A DNA stretch of 64,000 nucleotides from Gordionus sp. m RMFG-2023. Taxonomy: Eukaryota; Nematomorpha; Gordioida; Chordodea; Parachordodidae. The translations under genes were made by a program, and so were the position numbers. Shown here in pieces: positions 1 to 14,305 of the stretch. Under the pieces are notes generated by a model. It was not told the origin of the DNA. It was given only the letters and a program-made list of their open reading frames with translations, and ran no database searches. The first letter of the stretch is position 1, and each line of letters begins with the position of its first letter. The stretch covers positions 51,044,569-51,108,568 of the forward strand of contig NC_088776.1 of NCBI RefSeq assembly GCF_954871325.1, in the 5' to 3' direction.

Positions 1-89
1 ATTGAAACATAAGAATGTATCATTGAACATTTAGATATACAATATTATGATATTTACTTATAGATGTATCTTCTTCTATTATTTAATCT

Positions 90-450
90 GATGCATTGAA
101 AAGGTCTTCTTTAATTAGGAAGGAAATAGGGTTCATTGGCGATTAGATACAATCGTAGTTCTTACCTTAAACGATGTGATCCGTATATTTTTTAATGACC
201 CAACGGATAGCCTTTAGGAAACCGAAGTTTTCGGGGTACGGATAAAGTATTGTTTCTAAGATGAAACTTAAAGGAATTGGTGCACCAACAGAAGTGGAGC
301 ATTCAGTTTTTGACAGCGGGGGAAGGTCGCCCGGCCAGAATGCTTTAAGTGTTCATAGATTGATAGATCTCTCTCGATTGAGTAGGCAGTGGGTGATTTG
401 TCTGCTTAATTCGTAAAACGAACTAGGAGATATAACCATGCAAAGAGTGC
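90..450 (+). pseudogene. Decayed 18S rRNA gene fragment
   Basis: The stretch follows the conserved core of eukaryotic 18S rRNA in order: a piece like GATCAGATACCGTCGTAGTT (here gattagatacaatcgtagtt, about 145-164), then TAAACGATG, TGACCC, GGAAACC, GAAACTTAAAGGAATTG (about 263), GTGGAGC, GATTGATAG, CTCGATT, GATTTGTCTG and AACGAAC (about 420). Several conserved blocks are missing or shortened, for example GACGGAAGGGC after the AAAGGAATTG box, and substitutions are frequent, so a working rRNA is unlikely. The sequence turns into ordinary AT-rich DNA on both sides, which fits a fragment captured into the chromosome. I compared it from memory, not by alignment. Confidence 0.85.
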
Positions 451-1306
451 GTCATTTATATAATCTCAATTTGTTTATAAAAGTGGTTTCGATATTTTTA
501 TAGCGGTTCTGTTTCATATTAACTTTTTAGGGTCCGATTCAGGTTTACAAGTTTAACTAACGGGTGGTGGATTTGTGTTTTGCGGTTCGGTTCGATATGC
601 TCATTTTGGCACATAGGGTATTTTATACTTCATCTAATCATATAGATAAATTGTTACCTACCAATTTAAAAAAAGGAATATGTTATCAAGTTATATTTTT
701 CTTATTGAGTAAAATCTGAAATCTATAGCCAATTTAGTGGCTAAATTTGTGTGCATATTTGCCAATGGACAAATTCCTATATATGAGAATACTCTACGAT
801 TATCCTGCATTCAAAAATAACCCAAATTCGCTTTGAAGTTTACAAAATTAATCTAAAATTATTATAAACTGTGAATGCAAGGTTAGTGATCAGGAGTGTC
901 ACTAGCCTTTCAAGTTAGAAGAGTTCCCTTAGGAAATTCATCTTTAAAATTAACTGAGAGAAAACAAATTAGAGTAGAAGGAAATCTTAATCTAAAATGA
1001 TGCCAAATAAGTAATCAATAATCATTTTAGGATGGGGGGGGGGCGGGAAGAAGCATTGATCAAATCTTTTAAGAAGTTTGAATTTTCCAATTAATTCCCT
1101 AAAACGAGGCCATTAGACACAATATTTTGGGATCTAGCAAAAATCGAAAATGTTTTGGAATATTAAATCATGACTTGAGTTTCGAAATGTGCTTCAAGAA
1201 AGAAAAATTTCGAAATATAGAATATATACTTTAAAAATTGAATTTTGAAAAATAAGATTTTTTTTGTCCTACAGAGGATTGACGTCCAACGTAGAGAGCA
1301 CGTTCG
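451..1306. other. AT-rich DNA with no gene seen
   Basis: No open frame, RNA gene or transposon end is recognisable. A run of ten G lies near 1,034. Confidence 0.5.
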
Positions 1307-1611
1307 ACATAGTTATATTTTTTGACTAAACTGTCACAACGTCTATATTTTCTTTTGAATGTCAATTAGTGTGCTGAAAACTTAAAAAGGACATTTCATT
1401 GGATTAACGTACATAGTTGTATTTTTTGACAAAACTGTCACAACGTCTATTTTTTTTTGAATGTCAATTAGTGTGCTGAAAACTTAAAAAGGACATTTCA
1501 TTGGATTAACGTACATAGTTGTATTTTTTGACTAAACTGTCACAACGTCTATTTTTTTTTGAATGTCAATTAGTGTGCTGAAAACTTAAAAAGGACATTT
1601 CATTGGATTAA
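1307..1611 (+). repeat. Tandem repeat, three units of about 103 bp
   Basis: Three near-identical units start at about 1,307, 1,411 and 1,513, each beginning acatagtt(a/g)tattttttga and ending ttcattggatta. They differ by a few indels in T runs. The array is non-coding in all frames. Confidence 0.9.
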
Positions 1612-2554
1612 AAAGTGTGCTAAATATAGGTTAAAACATGACATCAGGATATAAAAGATGCGAATTAGATTTTAAAAAATACGCTAATTAAGTTTAAATA
1701 GTTAATTATAATAAGATTACAAATGACACTAATTATAAGGTTATAATAAAGGATAAATAAATGTATTTCATAAATATACCTATTATATCTAAATTTTATT
1801 AATTATATTATAATCATTCACATACTTTTAATAGCTAGTTTAACTTTCTTTATTCCCAACCTTAAACATTAAGAAAAACTTTTAGAAAGTTATTGATAAG
1901 CACCTTATAAAAAATTTTTAAAAAAAAACTAATTGAAGAGATTTCGGGAGATTTAAATTTGAGAGAGTAAAGTTTTTAGAATCAATTAAGTTACTAAATT
2001 TTAAACTAATCTCCACTAAGTAATTAATACATTTCTATGGATGAGAACCAGTAGCATTATTGGGGGGGGGGGTAGGTGCACAGGTGATCTAGACTATTAG
2101 CTTTTAAAAAAAATCAACATTTCAGGAAATTCTAAAATAAAAAATTTGAACTCCCCTGAAATTGTAAGGACTAGTGATACCACGGGTGTGAACGTATAAT
2201 TATTGCAATCATACTGAAGCTACTAGAGATATGATAATATATAATGCGTTTAAATATGTGTCCAAGAAATAAAGGAATTGTTTTTTGGGGGGAAATATAT
2301 ATTGAACCCTTAACTCAGTCAGCCTTTTTGAATTGATCAAAAAAAATAATTTTTTGCCTAGATGGGTATTCTGAGGTCAAATAATTGAGATAAAGTAGAT
2401 TATATTTGTTAGTAATCTCAGTAAATTAACTAAGAACAATAGCTTTCTATGAAGGAATCAGAGACAATGATATGGAAACGCCATTTTAATTGGATGGATG
2501 AGACGAAAAGAGCAGAAAATTAAGTTTTCTATAAAGAGCAAAAGTCTTGAATTT

Positions 2555-2765
2555 AGCATGCCTATCTTCTTCTCGTGGCCATTTTGTAATGCAACATTAT
2601 ATCATGCGAAATTTCATCACCTCACTACGACAATTTATCGCTAGGATATTTCATAGTACGATACTTTATCGCTCATTATTTTATTGCGAAACTGGCTTTG
2701 CATTTTATCACCTGACACTTACTTTATCGCATGACATTTTATCACACTACACATTTTCTATATTC
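2555..2765. repeat. Degenerate array of tttatcgc-type motifs
   Basis: About ten loosely spaced copies of the motif (a/t)TTTATC(G/A)C or its relatives occur within 200 bp, roughly every 20 bp. On the other strand the motif reads GCGATAAAA. A similar cluster in the opposite orientation lies at 59,890-60,240. A 73-codon frame that runs through it is a by-product of the repeat and not a gene. Confidence 0.55.
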
Positions 2766-3091
2766 TGATAGTTTCTCATATGCCGTTTATGGGTATAACG
2801 TTTAATTTTTATAATCCAAATTCATTTAAATTTATGTATTCGAAAGTGTCATTAATCCTAATGAAATTTATGAAATATAAGATCTTTTTAAATAACAAAA
2901 ATATTATCTAAAGTAAATTTAAATATTCTATTCCCCTTCCCCTTCCCCCAATGCAAACTCCTACGGCCTAATTGCTACAGCTGATTTTTTAAAATTTCTA
3001 TACGTCTATTTATTTCACCCGATCTGACATGTTTGCAGTTTATTAATAAAAAAGATTTAATTTTATTTTTTAAAAAACCAACCTAAAAACT

Positions 3092-3190
3092 AGTGTTGTT
3101 AAACGGCCCGATTAAGATTTTAGAAAAATAATATCATGTAAGATTCGAGATTTACAGAATTTATTATGGATTCTTAATCGGGTTTGAAAA
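3092..3190. mobile_element. Short foldback MITE, TGTTGTTAAACGG family
   Basis: It begins AGTGTTGTTAAACGGCCCG and contains cccgattaaga, answered by tcttaatcggg near its far end. The outer terminal sequence is shared with elements at 5,022-5,191, 45,311-45,510 and 58,765-58,964. Confidence 0.55.
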
Positions 3191-5021
3191 TAGACCCAAA
3201 ACCTTTAAATAATTCTAACCCATATCTCTCTTACCTTGAATCCTGCCCCTCTTCATATACTTGTTTAATTTTAAATATATTTTATCCAATTAAGATATAT
3301 TTCCTTCAGTTAAACATTCCCCTGGGTTGAACGATTAGGCTGTGTCCTAGGTCGACTTATTACTATAGTCGGCTTTTTTAGTATCAAATTAAAAAAGCAA
3401 GAAAAATGTTTAAAAAGAAGCATAACCAAAACTACAATATAAATGAGAATGAAAAATAACAATGACACCCAAATACTTAAAACGAACAAAAATAGGATGT
3501 CATAGCTCAAAGGCTTTTATGCTAAAAAGAAATTAAGTATCTAAATGAAGTAAAACCAGTACATAGCCTTATAATAGCCTATAAGTTATAAAGTTGGGTA
3601 ATGGCTATATGTCCTCTAATTGGCCCAACTAAAGGCCCATGCCGGGGAAAATCGTTAACTTTAAGAAGTTTTAATTCATAATAGTTTTCTTCCAAATTTG
3701 AGCTGCTATACTTTTAAGAAAAACCCCGAGATCAAAGGATAGTGTGCAGCTAACACCTCTGTTTAGCGGCTAAAAATTGGCTTAAACGACTAAAAATATA
3801 TTAATTACCCAACTATATTTATAAGCTAATATCAAATTATACTTTTAAAAAAATTAATAAAATAACAAATCTATAATTATAAATTTGAAAATGAATTTTG
3901 TTAAAAAAAAGACCTAGCCCTTTAAATTATTTTTTACTGTGCATATAAATTGTCGCCTAATAGATAATATAATATAATATTTTTTTAAACTCCTACTGAT
4001 GAAATAACCAGGTAAAAATACATTCTATTATAAAATTTATTTCTCTAAAAAATATATATTATAACATGGAGCAAAAAAATGGATGGTTTTTATTTTTAGT
4101 CGACTCAAAAATGAATTACATTTTTTTTGACAATTTACTTTTAAAAAAAAAATTAAATAAATTTATTTTATATGATTTATTAAGATACCAATTTATTTTT
4201 TGTTGAAATTATAATATTTTTTTTTGTCTACCAAAAAAATATATATTATGTGTAATTTTATTGAAATATCTACATAAATCAGAAGCTTCAGATCAGGCCA
4301 GGTCAGGCCCTTTTCGGGAGATGCGATAAAAAAGTTATTCGTATAAATGACATTTCTTTTCAACTGAAAATTTGCTACTCAGTTACAAATTTTTTTCTGG
4401 GATATATGATTTCTTTATTATGGCATAGAGGAGACCGGGGCACCCAGAAGTTTTGCTCATTGGAGATATCATTATTATTTGGAATCATACAATTAATCTA
4501 ATATTGTATTGGCCCATGATGTGGAGATTATTATAAAAATTCTAAAAATATATATATTGCAATTTTACCCCATATTTATATTAGCAAAGCCATGGGGGTA
4601 ATTTTATAAAAAACATCGAAAAATATACAACAAAATTTAAAATAAAAACATGATATTACTCATAAACCGATTACATTACCTTAGAGTAACTATCTTTTCT
4701 TTGACGTGGCCCTAACTACTATTAAGGTGGGGGTATGAGGCAATAACTTCATTAAAATTATATAGGGGCTGTATGAAACAATGGCATAATGACAATTTCA
4801 CCCCACCCCCATTCCCCCCCCCCAATAAATTTCCGGCAAAATCAGATTTTTATTTAAAAACGCGCTCAAAAATGATTTAAAGTTGTAAAAATAACACATA
4901 GGTCAAAAAAAACAAATTGACGCTAACCTAACATATATTTTTTGTAAAGAATATAAATTTTATTTTTTTAAAAATTGATTTAAAAAATTTTTTTTCTTGA
5001 GTCAACGTACTAACCTCATTC
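3191..5021. other. AT-rich intergenic DNA
   Basis: No gene is visible. A lone terminal sequence TAGAGGAGACCGGGG at 4,426 matches the ends of the element at 57,069-58,080, so a decayed copy may start there; I could not find its other end. Confidence 0.4.
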
Positions 5022-5191
5022 ACGTAGTTAGTAATACTGTTGTTAAACGGCTTGATTTTCAAAAACGTGTAACCCAATATTTTAACAAAAAAATATTGCG
5101 CTTGGTCTTGAGATTCGTCCGTAATATTTTTTTTTGCATAAATATTGGGCTAGTCATTTTTAAAAATCGGACCGTTTAACAATTACTACGT
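5022..5191. mobile_element. MITE, TGTTGTTAAACGG family
   Basis: The left end (cgtagttagtaatactgttgttaaacgg region) is answered by an inverted right end, accgtttaacaattactacg. It is about 170 bp with no coding capacity. A 60-codon frame through it is chance. Confidence 0.65.
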
Positions 5192-7619
5192 TGTAAGAAT
5201 GTTCAACACAATGTTGAAAGTTGGTTCACCATAGAATTTTTTTCTTTTTGCGATAATGTTATAAGACTAGAAAAGCTTCAAAAGTATAAATCAATTTATA
5301 AAATTAATATCATACGCAATAATTTAGTAAACTATAATTTAGTGCTATATAGAAAATTTTGTAAAACAAAATAAAATGAAAAACCAACAAGTAGTATAGT
5401 TTATACTTAAAAATTGATAAATATAAAATTTACAAGTATTTTAATTTGTTTAAATCTAGTAGATTGATTTAATCATCCACAACAAACACGCCTTCTAATA
5501 TTAAAAAAGCTATTTATTCATGTTTTATAAATCTATAAAAAATTGTCTGATTCAAAAAATAAGGTTTAAATGAAATTTATTTATTGAGATTTAAAAAAAA
5601 ATTATATATAAATTTTAAGCGATAAAGTTCATATTTATATTTTGCTATTTTTGGTAAAAACACATTTCCTATGGCACAATTATTTAGATTAGGTTTAAAC
5701 TATTTCTTATAGCATGAGAATAAATTAGATTGCACTAACGTGCCTCTGTTCTGTCCCCAAGTATACCAGATTTCTTCTATACTATGATGTTAAGTATTAT
5801 GTGGAAATTTCAATAGAATTTAAATGATATAAATATTAGTGGGGAAAAAACATATATGTGTACAATAAATGTTTATGATAATAAATATATCTACGCAAGG
5901 GGGAATTATATATTTTTCTAAATAACTTATGAACTTTTATGTTTTATTTAGCTTTTGTATTCAATAGTTTCTAAATTTTCTATCTTATACATTATCCGCT
6001 TTTCCATTCAAATTTTAAACCTTGTAATTCTTGCAACTTGAATATTAGAAAATGTATCCAATTGAAATGCAGCAGGCTAAATGAACCCTCTAGATCTCCC
6101 ACCCCCACCCCATTCCATAAATCATTGATTTTGCGCCATCTCCTCCCACTATTATCAAAATACAAAATAATTTATTTATAAAATGGATATTATACCTCCG
6201 GAACCACCGCCTGAAGTTGCAATGAAATAATTTCTTCGTACCCCCCCCCCCCCCCTTTATATTAATGAGCTCTGAGTTGTAAATGTATAAGATAGCATAT
6301 CTTTTTACTTCTTTCTTTGTTATGAGACTAAATCTATAATAAACTAATCCTCAAATTTTTATGTTCAAAGCCGAAAAATAAATCATTAGAGACCTAGTTC
6401 TTTGTGTCCACACATGGTTATTATCGTCAGTTTTTTATTTCTTTCATTTCTTCCCTTTGAGCCATAACAAAGAGGAAAGTAATAGTTAATTTTAGAGCAG
6501 ATATTTAATAAAAGAATATGATATATTTAGAAGGGGAGATAATACAATATTTTATTAATATTTACTAGACAATTTTTATTTTTACTCTTTATGTTTATGT
6601 AATATCATATAAAATTGTATTATATATATAAATTGAAGAAATATTTGATTTAGATTTAGAGTAATACCAGGTATATATATTATATATTCATAATACTACT
6701 TATTTGCATATCAAAAAAAATTTAAGGACTTAATTGAATTGAAATGTCACCACATTATCACAATTTGAATATTCTTTGTCTTAATATTATTTTGTTTTTT
6801 TTGAACGATATTTTATTATATTATTAATTATTTATATTATGAACAAAGGTTCTGAACCCAATTTGAAACATTTTTAATTTTCTGTTAGGGGAAATTTTAT
6901 CAACACAAACTTGTGAGAGATTTTCAAAAATGAATTGGGGGTATGGTTATATATTAATAATCATGAAGGGATACTTTTTTAAAGAAGCCATTTAAGTTTG
7001 GTTACATTTTATTTAGTCAGAGAGAAGGTCAACATATCCAAAATCCAAGCACGGGAGGGAGTATGATGCAAAATAACATTGAAATTGCAGCGGAGAAAAG
7101 AGTTTTGAAGACGCTATCGTGTTTTCAATAAAATTTGAAGGTAATCCTTAAAGAATGTGGAAAAGTCTTTGCATCAGATATCATAAAATAAAATTAAATT
7201 GAATGAAACTTACTAATTTTATTTTTTAATACAATCTATAAAAATTAGTATAAAAGATAACCTTGGTAAAAGAAGTTTTTTCAAAATGGGTAAAACGTCA
7301 ATTTCTATTAACGACTGCCAACCCCCCTTTCCCATAGTTTATGAAGCTGCGTTTTAAAAAAAACAATTGGAATTGCGAAAAAATAGGTTTGTTGCCAATT
7401 AGAAATGATTTGCTAAATAAATTTCGTAATTATTTTACTTTGTCACTCGCTGTTATTTACATGTTTTTTTTTTACATTTGCGAATAAAAGCGCGTTTTGA
7501 TTGCTCAATAGGACGTAGGCTAGCATTCTTTTTAATTAATTTATTTTAAAAAAAATAAGGGTAAAGTGGTATGACTTTAGTGATTTCTTATCTATATTAT
7601 TAAAATATTAGATAGCGTT
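5192..7619. other. AT-rich intergenic DNA with a poly-C tract
   Basis: No gene or clear element is seen over 2.4 kb. A run of about 15 C lies at 6,241. Confidence 0.5.
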
Positions 7620-9184
7620 CAGGCTCTTAGCCAGGAATTTTCTACGGAGGGTATTTTTTTTTACTGAAATGATTTTTTTTGGAGTATTAAAAATTTATTA
7701 GAACTAATCATCAATTTATTAGAACTAATCATATTTGAAAATATGATAATTTCGAACACAATTAATTATATATTGGAAAATACAAAATATTTAATAGCGA
7801 AAATAATATGGTTAAAAAAATATTGTAGCTATATAAATCTATGTAAATCACAATAAAATTAAACATTTTATAATGATTTAAAAAGTTATCAAAAATAAAA
7901 TGGAAATTTAATCTTCTTTTGCGATTGCGCCAATTTTTTAATAATTTGTTCTGTGTTGGGGATTAGATCTCGATAAGTAAAAACTAATCTATTCAATCAA
8001 TTTTAAGATGTCTTAATTTAGATATAGATTTTTATCTGTAATGAAGAAAAGGTCCTCTCATTTATGCTTGTACTAATTGGTATCATTGTCAAAACAAAAT
8101 ATACAAGAATTTTAATAATTTGGAAAACTTATAATAAATATCTTAAAGTATGCAATGTTCTACTATATTTCTTAGAGGATTATCTACAAAAATGAATCAT
8201 CTTTCATTCATACCATTTAAGTTTTTAAATTAATTGGCCTTCAGATACATTTATATCTTAGAAATAAAATTTAGCTAAATATTTAATTTTTTAATATCAA
8301 GATTTGATATATCCTCAGATCAGAAGGAATTATAAGATTTAGTATTAGCAAATTGAATAGGGTCATTTGATAAATCACAAATCGTTCATTGATTTTAATC
8401 AACATTAAATCTAAAAGTGGAATATACGATTATTTTATAATAATCCTCATTGAGTCCACGTAAATATTGAAATGATTTATTTGTCGGTGAAAGTCGAGGC
8501 TATGTCAATTTCGCCTCCATTTCAGCAAGCACATAAATCTCGAAAAATTCTTGGTCGATATGATCTTTTGATTTTCTAAGTTGCAATATAATAATATTCG
8601 CGATTCTCATCATTTCAGCCAAATTCGTTTTTTTGAAAAAATTACATAAATTGTGAAATAAACAATTAATTTATTAATACATTCCAATGAAAAATCTGAT
8701 AATATATTCGCTTCAGATCAAACATCTGATTAAGGTAATACTAATATTTCTCCAATGACATGGTTTTTCTAGATCCAAAGAATGTTGTAACAGTTCGAAG
8801 TCGAAGGCTTTTTCATTTTTTCCTGTAGCACAAGATGTCTAACTATATATAATGAATTCTGCCTATTTGAATATCTGAACATTTCTTTACTCTATAAATT
8901 TTATCATAGTTATTAATAGAGATAAATTAATTAGTATATTTTTTTGGTTGATAAAATTTTCTATACCCGTCAAAGTTTGAGGTTTAAAAAAATGTCAGAA
9001 TATAAACTTTAAATTTTCGTGGGATAAAATATTAATAACTTTTTGCTAAAATTTATAATAGAATATAATCTATTTGAAATAGAATACTTTGTAATTCAAG
9101 AAGACTATTAATATTGTTTCAAAAATTCTTGCTACAGGTGCGGGGAGATTTTTCTCCCTCTCACTCCCTTTGGCTAAGCTCGAC
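7620..9184. mobile_element. Decayed hAT transposon, ZMYM1-type
   Basis: The left end CAGGCTCTTAGCCAGG and the right end, read inverted (TCGAGCTTAGCCAAAGGGAG), are related to the GCGTAGCCAG ends of the element at 52,615-54,053. The inner sequence, such as the stretch with aaattttcgtgggataaaatatt near 9,015, is homologous to that element in inverted orientation. Weak transposase-like words can be read on the minus strand near 8,450-8,560. No target-site duplication is visible, so the copy looks old. Confidence 0.7.
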
Positions 9185-9489
9185 CCCTTATATATTTTTC
9201 AAAAATTTGCTACGCAGTTGCTAAGCTACTAATAACGTTGTAATTTTAATCTTATATTCAAAAAAACTTATTGCTTTCTAGTAGCGTCTGTAGTGGGATT
9301 TTTCTAGGTGATTCAGTGTCACAGGTTATGATGTATATAATCTCGGATGCGACTACGTTATTCCGTTTATATAATATTAAAAAATAAGTGAATCTTATGG
9401 CATTTTATTAAAGCTGGTCGCTATTTAGCAAATTGGTCGTTATTTAGATATTTATCAGACGCACCGAATGACGGGCCGTTATTTCCTAT

Positions 9490-9955
9490 AAGGACCGCAG
9501 TGCGGCCGGGTTTTTTATGATCGTCGGTCAACTTTGGACCTAGCTGGTTTTATAATAATATTTTAGTTTGCTTTATACTCAATTCATATAATTTTTGTGC
9601 ATATTTTGTTTTATATTACTTTTCTAGAGGAGTTACTTTAGTTTTTGTTATTTTCTTTTTCTTTTTTTAGTTCGTTTTATTTTGTATACTAGGAAAACGA
9701 AAAGTTTTATTAAAAAAAGCACTTTACTTTTAAATTAAATATTTGTATTATTTATTATATTATTCATATCTGATTTGAATTGTTAACATAAAATACTTTT
9801 ATATTTAATATAATGATAAAAAATTAAATTAGATAAATACGGAAATATTTTTAAAATAGCAAAAAAATATAATAAAATATCTTCTCTGGACCTGTCTTTT
9901 AATTTAAAACCACTGATGGGACCGATTTTTGTGACGTGGCCCAGTCCGGTCTATG
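9490..9955. mobile_element. Non-autonomous repeat with GGACCG ends
   Basis: GC-rich ends (aaggaccgcagtgcggccgg at left; gggaccgatttttgtgacgt and cccagtccgg at right) bracket an AT-rich core. The core, including acttttctagaggagttact near 9,620, recurs at 30,090-30,432. I cannot assign the superfamily with certainty; hAT is likely from the style of the ends. Confidence 0.5.
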
Positions 9956-12900
9956 AGTAACAGCCCGAACAATAAATGAAGCGTTAGCTTTCACTAATAG
10001 AGACCAACGTTAAATATCATTATTTAAAAAATTAATTATAACATTAACAATTTATTTTTAAACAATTTTTTATCAAATCGGCTATCAAATTGATAAAGAA
10101 AAAAATAATAAATATGTTATTGACTCGTTATCATAATTTCAAATTATTAAACAAAATAAAATTAATGGGGTGGGGAAAAGAGGACTCACTTTTACCATAC
10201 AAGAGGAAGTTTGAAGATTAAAAAAATAAAAATTAGGAACATTTCGCATAATTTCTAAAAGAAAAATTCATTTTTTTTTATTCATTCAAATAAATAAAAA
10301 AAACTATTAATTTTTCTTATATTTTACAATTTTAATTATATTTTTTTTAATAGCTTTTAATTATAATATATTTTTTATTGTAAATAAAATTAGGCTTTTT
10401 TTTGGCTTTTATTTTTTCCTTCAAAAATGTTTTTAACCCTCAGACCCCCTCCCTTATTATTGCAAATTTTTTATTTTTGATCTAAAAATAATTAATAAAT
10501 TAAATTCCAATCTTTCGATGTTTTTGTTTTTGGAGAGGAAAGGGGGGGGGGTTTGTCCAAAAATTCAAAATTCCCAAAAATTCAAATTTGAATATATAAA
10601 AAATATATAATTTATTTTTTATGATCTTCGTGTTATAATTTATATTTAAAAAAAAAATTATTTTTAATGATCTGTTTTATAACAAAAAAAAATTTATTTT
10701 AATTTAATTTAATGCAATTTTTTTTTTCTTCTTTTTCATTTTTTAAAATTTTAAAAAAATTAATTTTATTTTTATGCAAATTAAGATGAAGATGAGAATA
10801 AATATAAAAAAAAATTTGTCATTATCTTTACTTTTTTTGTCATTTTTTTTTTATTAATATTTGAAAAATAACAAATTTACAAAATAATTTTATTCCATTT
10901 TTTTTAACATTTCAAAATGCTTCAAAAAAAACTTGAATTTTTTTAAGACAATAAACAGAAAAAGAAAAATGAAATACTAATTTGATTAATAAAAGCAATT
11001 TATCTACCTTAAGATAATTGCTCGAACTCATGGAATGATCAACTTAGGGGAATTTTTTAATTGGATGAAATATATTTAAGAGCAAACATCTGAAAGCAAG
11101 GAGTAGGATTCAAGATTAGAGAGAAGCTTAGGATATTTTGAGAGATTAACTTTTTATTAATAACATGTGAAATTAGACATTTAAATAAATCAGCTGATGT
11201 AACGGTAATTTTCATTGAGTTGGAACCATAATTCTACCTTTTATAGGTTATAATGATAAAATTATAAGATATACCTCGTTGGCGATCGAGTTTCGCCCCA
11301 ACAATTATATAATAAATATTACTAGAGACACGCAGAGGCTAAATTTAATCTAGCCCCTACGGCCCGTTTTATTTTCGGCCTGAATTAAACCAGGCTCGAA
11401 TATTTAGAGACTAATTAAATTTTAGATTATTTCCAAAATAGTTCGGCTCTTATTCCTATAGTCTTATCAACAAAATTTGTTATTATAAATTTTTTAATTT
11501 TTAAAATATCCGATTTAAAAAAAAAAATTATTTCCAAATTAAATATCTTTAAAAAATTATAACTATAATTATACTATAAAATATGAATATATTATAAAAA
11601 GTAAAATGTCACGTTTTCAATATTTGAAACAAAAATTATGTAATTATTTATAAATAACTATCACATTGAGCTACTTAAAATTATGAAATTTTAGCAATAA
11701 ATGTCAAAAAAAACGCAAGAAAAATATTTGTTTAAAAAAAATAAAATAAAATTGATTATAATTATGATAAATATGACCTATCCGTATTTTAAAGTATATA
11801 ATAACAATATTATCGAGCATAATGTCAACGATTGTAGGAAAGCATTATCATTATTTTATAGGGGTTATACTGTTATAACTTTATTGTTAACCAAATCTAA
11901 ATAGTGGAATTTCATGCTTTTCTTACATAATCCGTGATACATGACAAAATAAAGAGATTTTTATATAAAAATATTTCTTTCCTCCCTTTATAATTTATGG
12001 CACGTGCCATAAACTATGTATTAATAACACCATATTATTTTATTTTTATACGTGAGTGGCACACTTGTAAAAAGATATTTTTTTTATTCGTTCCAAATGC
12101 GATAGAATAGAACTCACATTAAATTACGTAGGAGAGACCGGTCACGCGACATACCTTTTCCGTCTTTGCGAAAATATTTTTATTTCAATTTATGTGTTTA
12201 AAATTAATTGTATTATTAGATGACCACCTCATAATTATTCTTTATTACAAAATAAATTAATAAAAGTCTGAGCTTCCAAGTTCTACCTTTCATCATAGGA
12301 TGGGTGCTTTTATAAGTTTAAGAAAAAGTCGATTTTGGCTACCAGCTACTATAAAAGAATACAGGCGAGTAACCGAGGGGGGGGGGGCTCTATCGTAAAT
12401 TTGTCTGTTCTCGTAATATCATCTTGATCTAATATAATTCCCCCTATTCCAAAAATGTATATATATATATTACTATAAAGATGAGTTTGAAATAAAAATT
12501 AGCAAAGATTAATAACTTTAAAGACTATATTTTAAAATTTTTATAAAAAAAATAAGTGTTCATCGTAGGAAAATCCTTACGCCTATGAAAGAATATCAAA
12601 TTTGATCTTCAAAGTGGGACCATCTAACGCGGGAGGGGTGTGGGGGGGGGGTTAAGATGAAATTTAATTAATGAAATTTAAGGGGGGGGGCAGATAATAA
12701 TCTACCTACTTAGTCAGGATTAGTCAGCAGATTATAGTACAATAAATCAACCTTTATATTTTAGCCATCTAGGAAGGGGGGGGGGTAGAATGACTGAACG
12801 TAATTGGTTTAGGAAGGTATAGAGGACTCAAAGAGAAATATTTCATTTTTATTGCAAAAATCTAGTAAATCATACATATTAATATTTTAAAAAATAGTCC

Positions 12901-13390
12901 CAATATGCGGATTATACTCTACAAATCATTATCGAAATAAGTTGGACCAACTTTTTATACTATATTGTCACACGGTTATTTCCATTATATGTCTTCCTCA
13001 TCTATAGAATTACAGTGCAGACAAATCCTGATAAAATTTGAAATTTAATCGCCTATCGCCATTTTGTCCATTGACATTTAATACCGATGATAAAATGCAT
13101 GAATGATTTTAGAAATATTTTCTAACTGTTAAGAACCTCAAAAAAAGAAATGGTTATCCATTATTTTTAAATGTTGGAGTCGCCATTTCTAATGTATAAA
13201 ATAAATATATATATCTTTTGATGAAATTTTATCGACATTTAGCTCAAAAGTTGAAAAATTAATAGACGCCTGCCATTTTACCATGTTTGCCGTTACCACT
13301 CTTTCCTATGCCATAGTCATAAAAAAATATAATATTCCTGTTTAAAAGTTTATAATTTGCATATTGAATGAAATAAACAGATATGGTAAA
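9956..13390. other. AT-rich intergenic DNA with poly-G tracts
   Basis: No gene is recognisable in 3.4 kb. Runs of eight to ten G occur near 10,540, 12,380, 12,650, 12,684 and 12,778. A 67-codon frame at 11,701 is low-complexity and unsupported. Confidence 0.5.
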
Positions 13391-14305
13391 GTAACCTGCT
13401 ACAAGTAGCGAGCTAGTATAGCCACTACCATTTTTCTTAGTAGTGGTTGCTAATGGAGTGCTACTTTAAAAAGAATAGGAATAGCGATATAGCGCCCCCA
13501 TTTTTAGATAAGTAGCGAAGTAGTGCGCCACTTTGCTATTTTGAAGGTATAATGAATATAATTATAAAACATGGAAATTAAAATTTATAATTTTTATATT
13601 TTATTATTTAATTTTGAAAGTGAAATATAAATTTTCAAAATTTATATTATAAATCTAAACTATCTTCTGTATTATTTAAAATGTATATTAAAATTCATGT
13701 GAGTCAGACAATAAAAATATTAATGAAACGGAAGGTAAACTGGAGGAAAATGAAATTCTTGGTAACAATAATACCAATTTTCCTTTTCCAAAATTTTGTA
13801 AAATATTTCCAAATTAATGGAATAACAGAAGGTGGCTATATATTTATTTGGACAACACTGTAGGAAAAATATATCATCAAATTAGGCAGGTATTTATTGA
13901 CTCCTAACAACACTAGATGGAATTCTGTTTATAATGCAATCAAAGTAGTGACATTTTTTTCAGAGCGAAAGAAAATTGAAAATGAATTTTCTCTGTGATC
14001 AAGGGAATTCATGGATTAGCGCTGTAGAGCATACTTTTATACAAGATCATTATTTTCATATTTTAATTATTTCGGTTATACAATATGTGGCTGTTTCCCT
14101 TAAAATTTTGAAAGGTGAGAATAAGATAGAGTTTATGTTCCAACTGTGAGTGTATCTCCCAACTACAGAAATTAGCGTTAAATCTAAACTTGTGCCAACC
14201 CCTAGTAGACTCTATGTTAAATGAAATTGAGAGAAGGTAATTTTCGATATTCCTGGAAATTTTATCTTTACCGCCAGAATAAATGTAAGAGGAAACCAGG
14301 GATAG

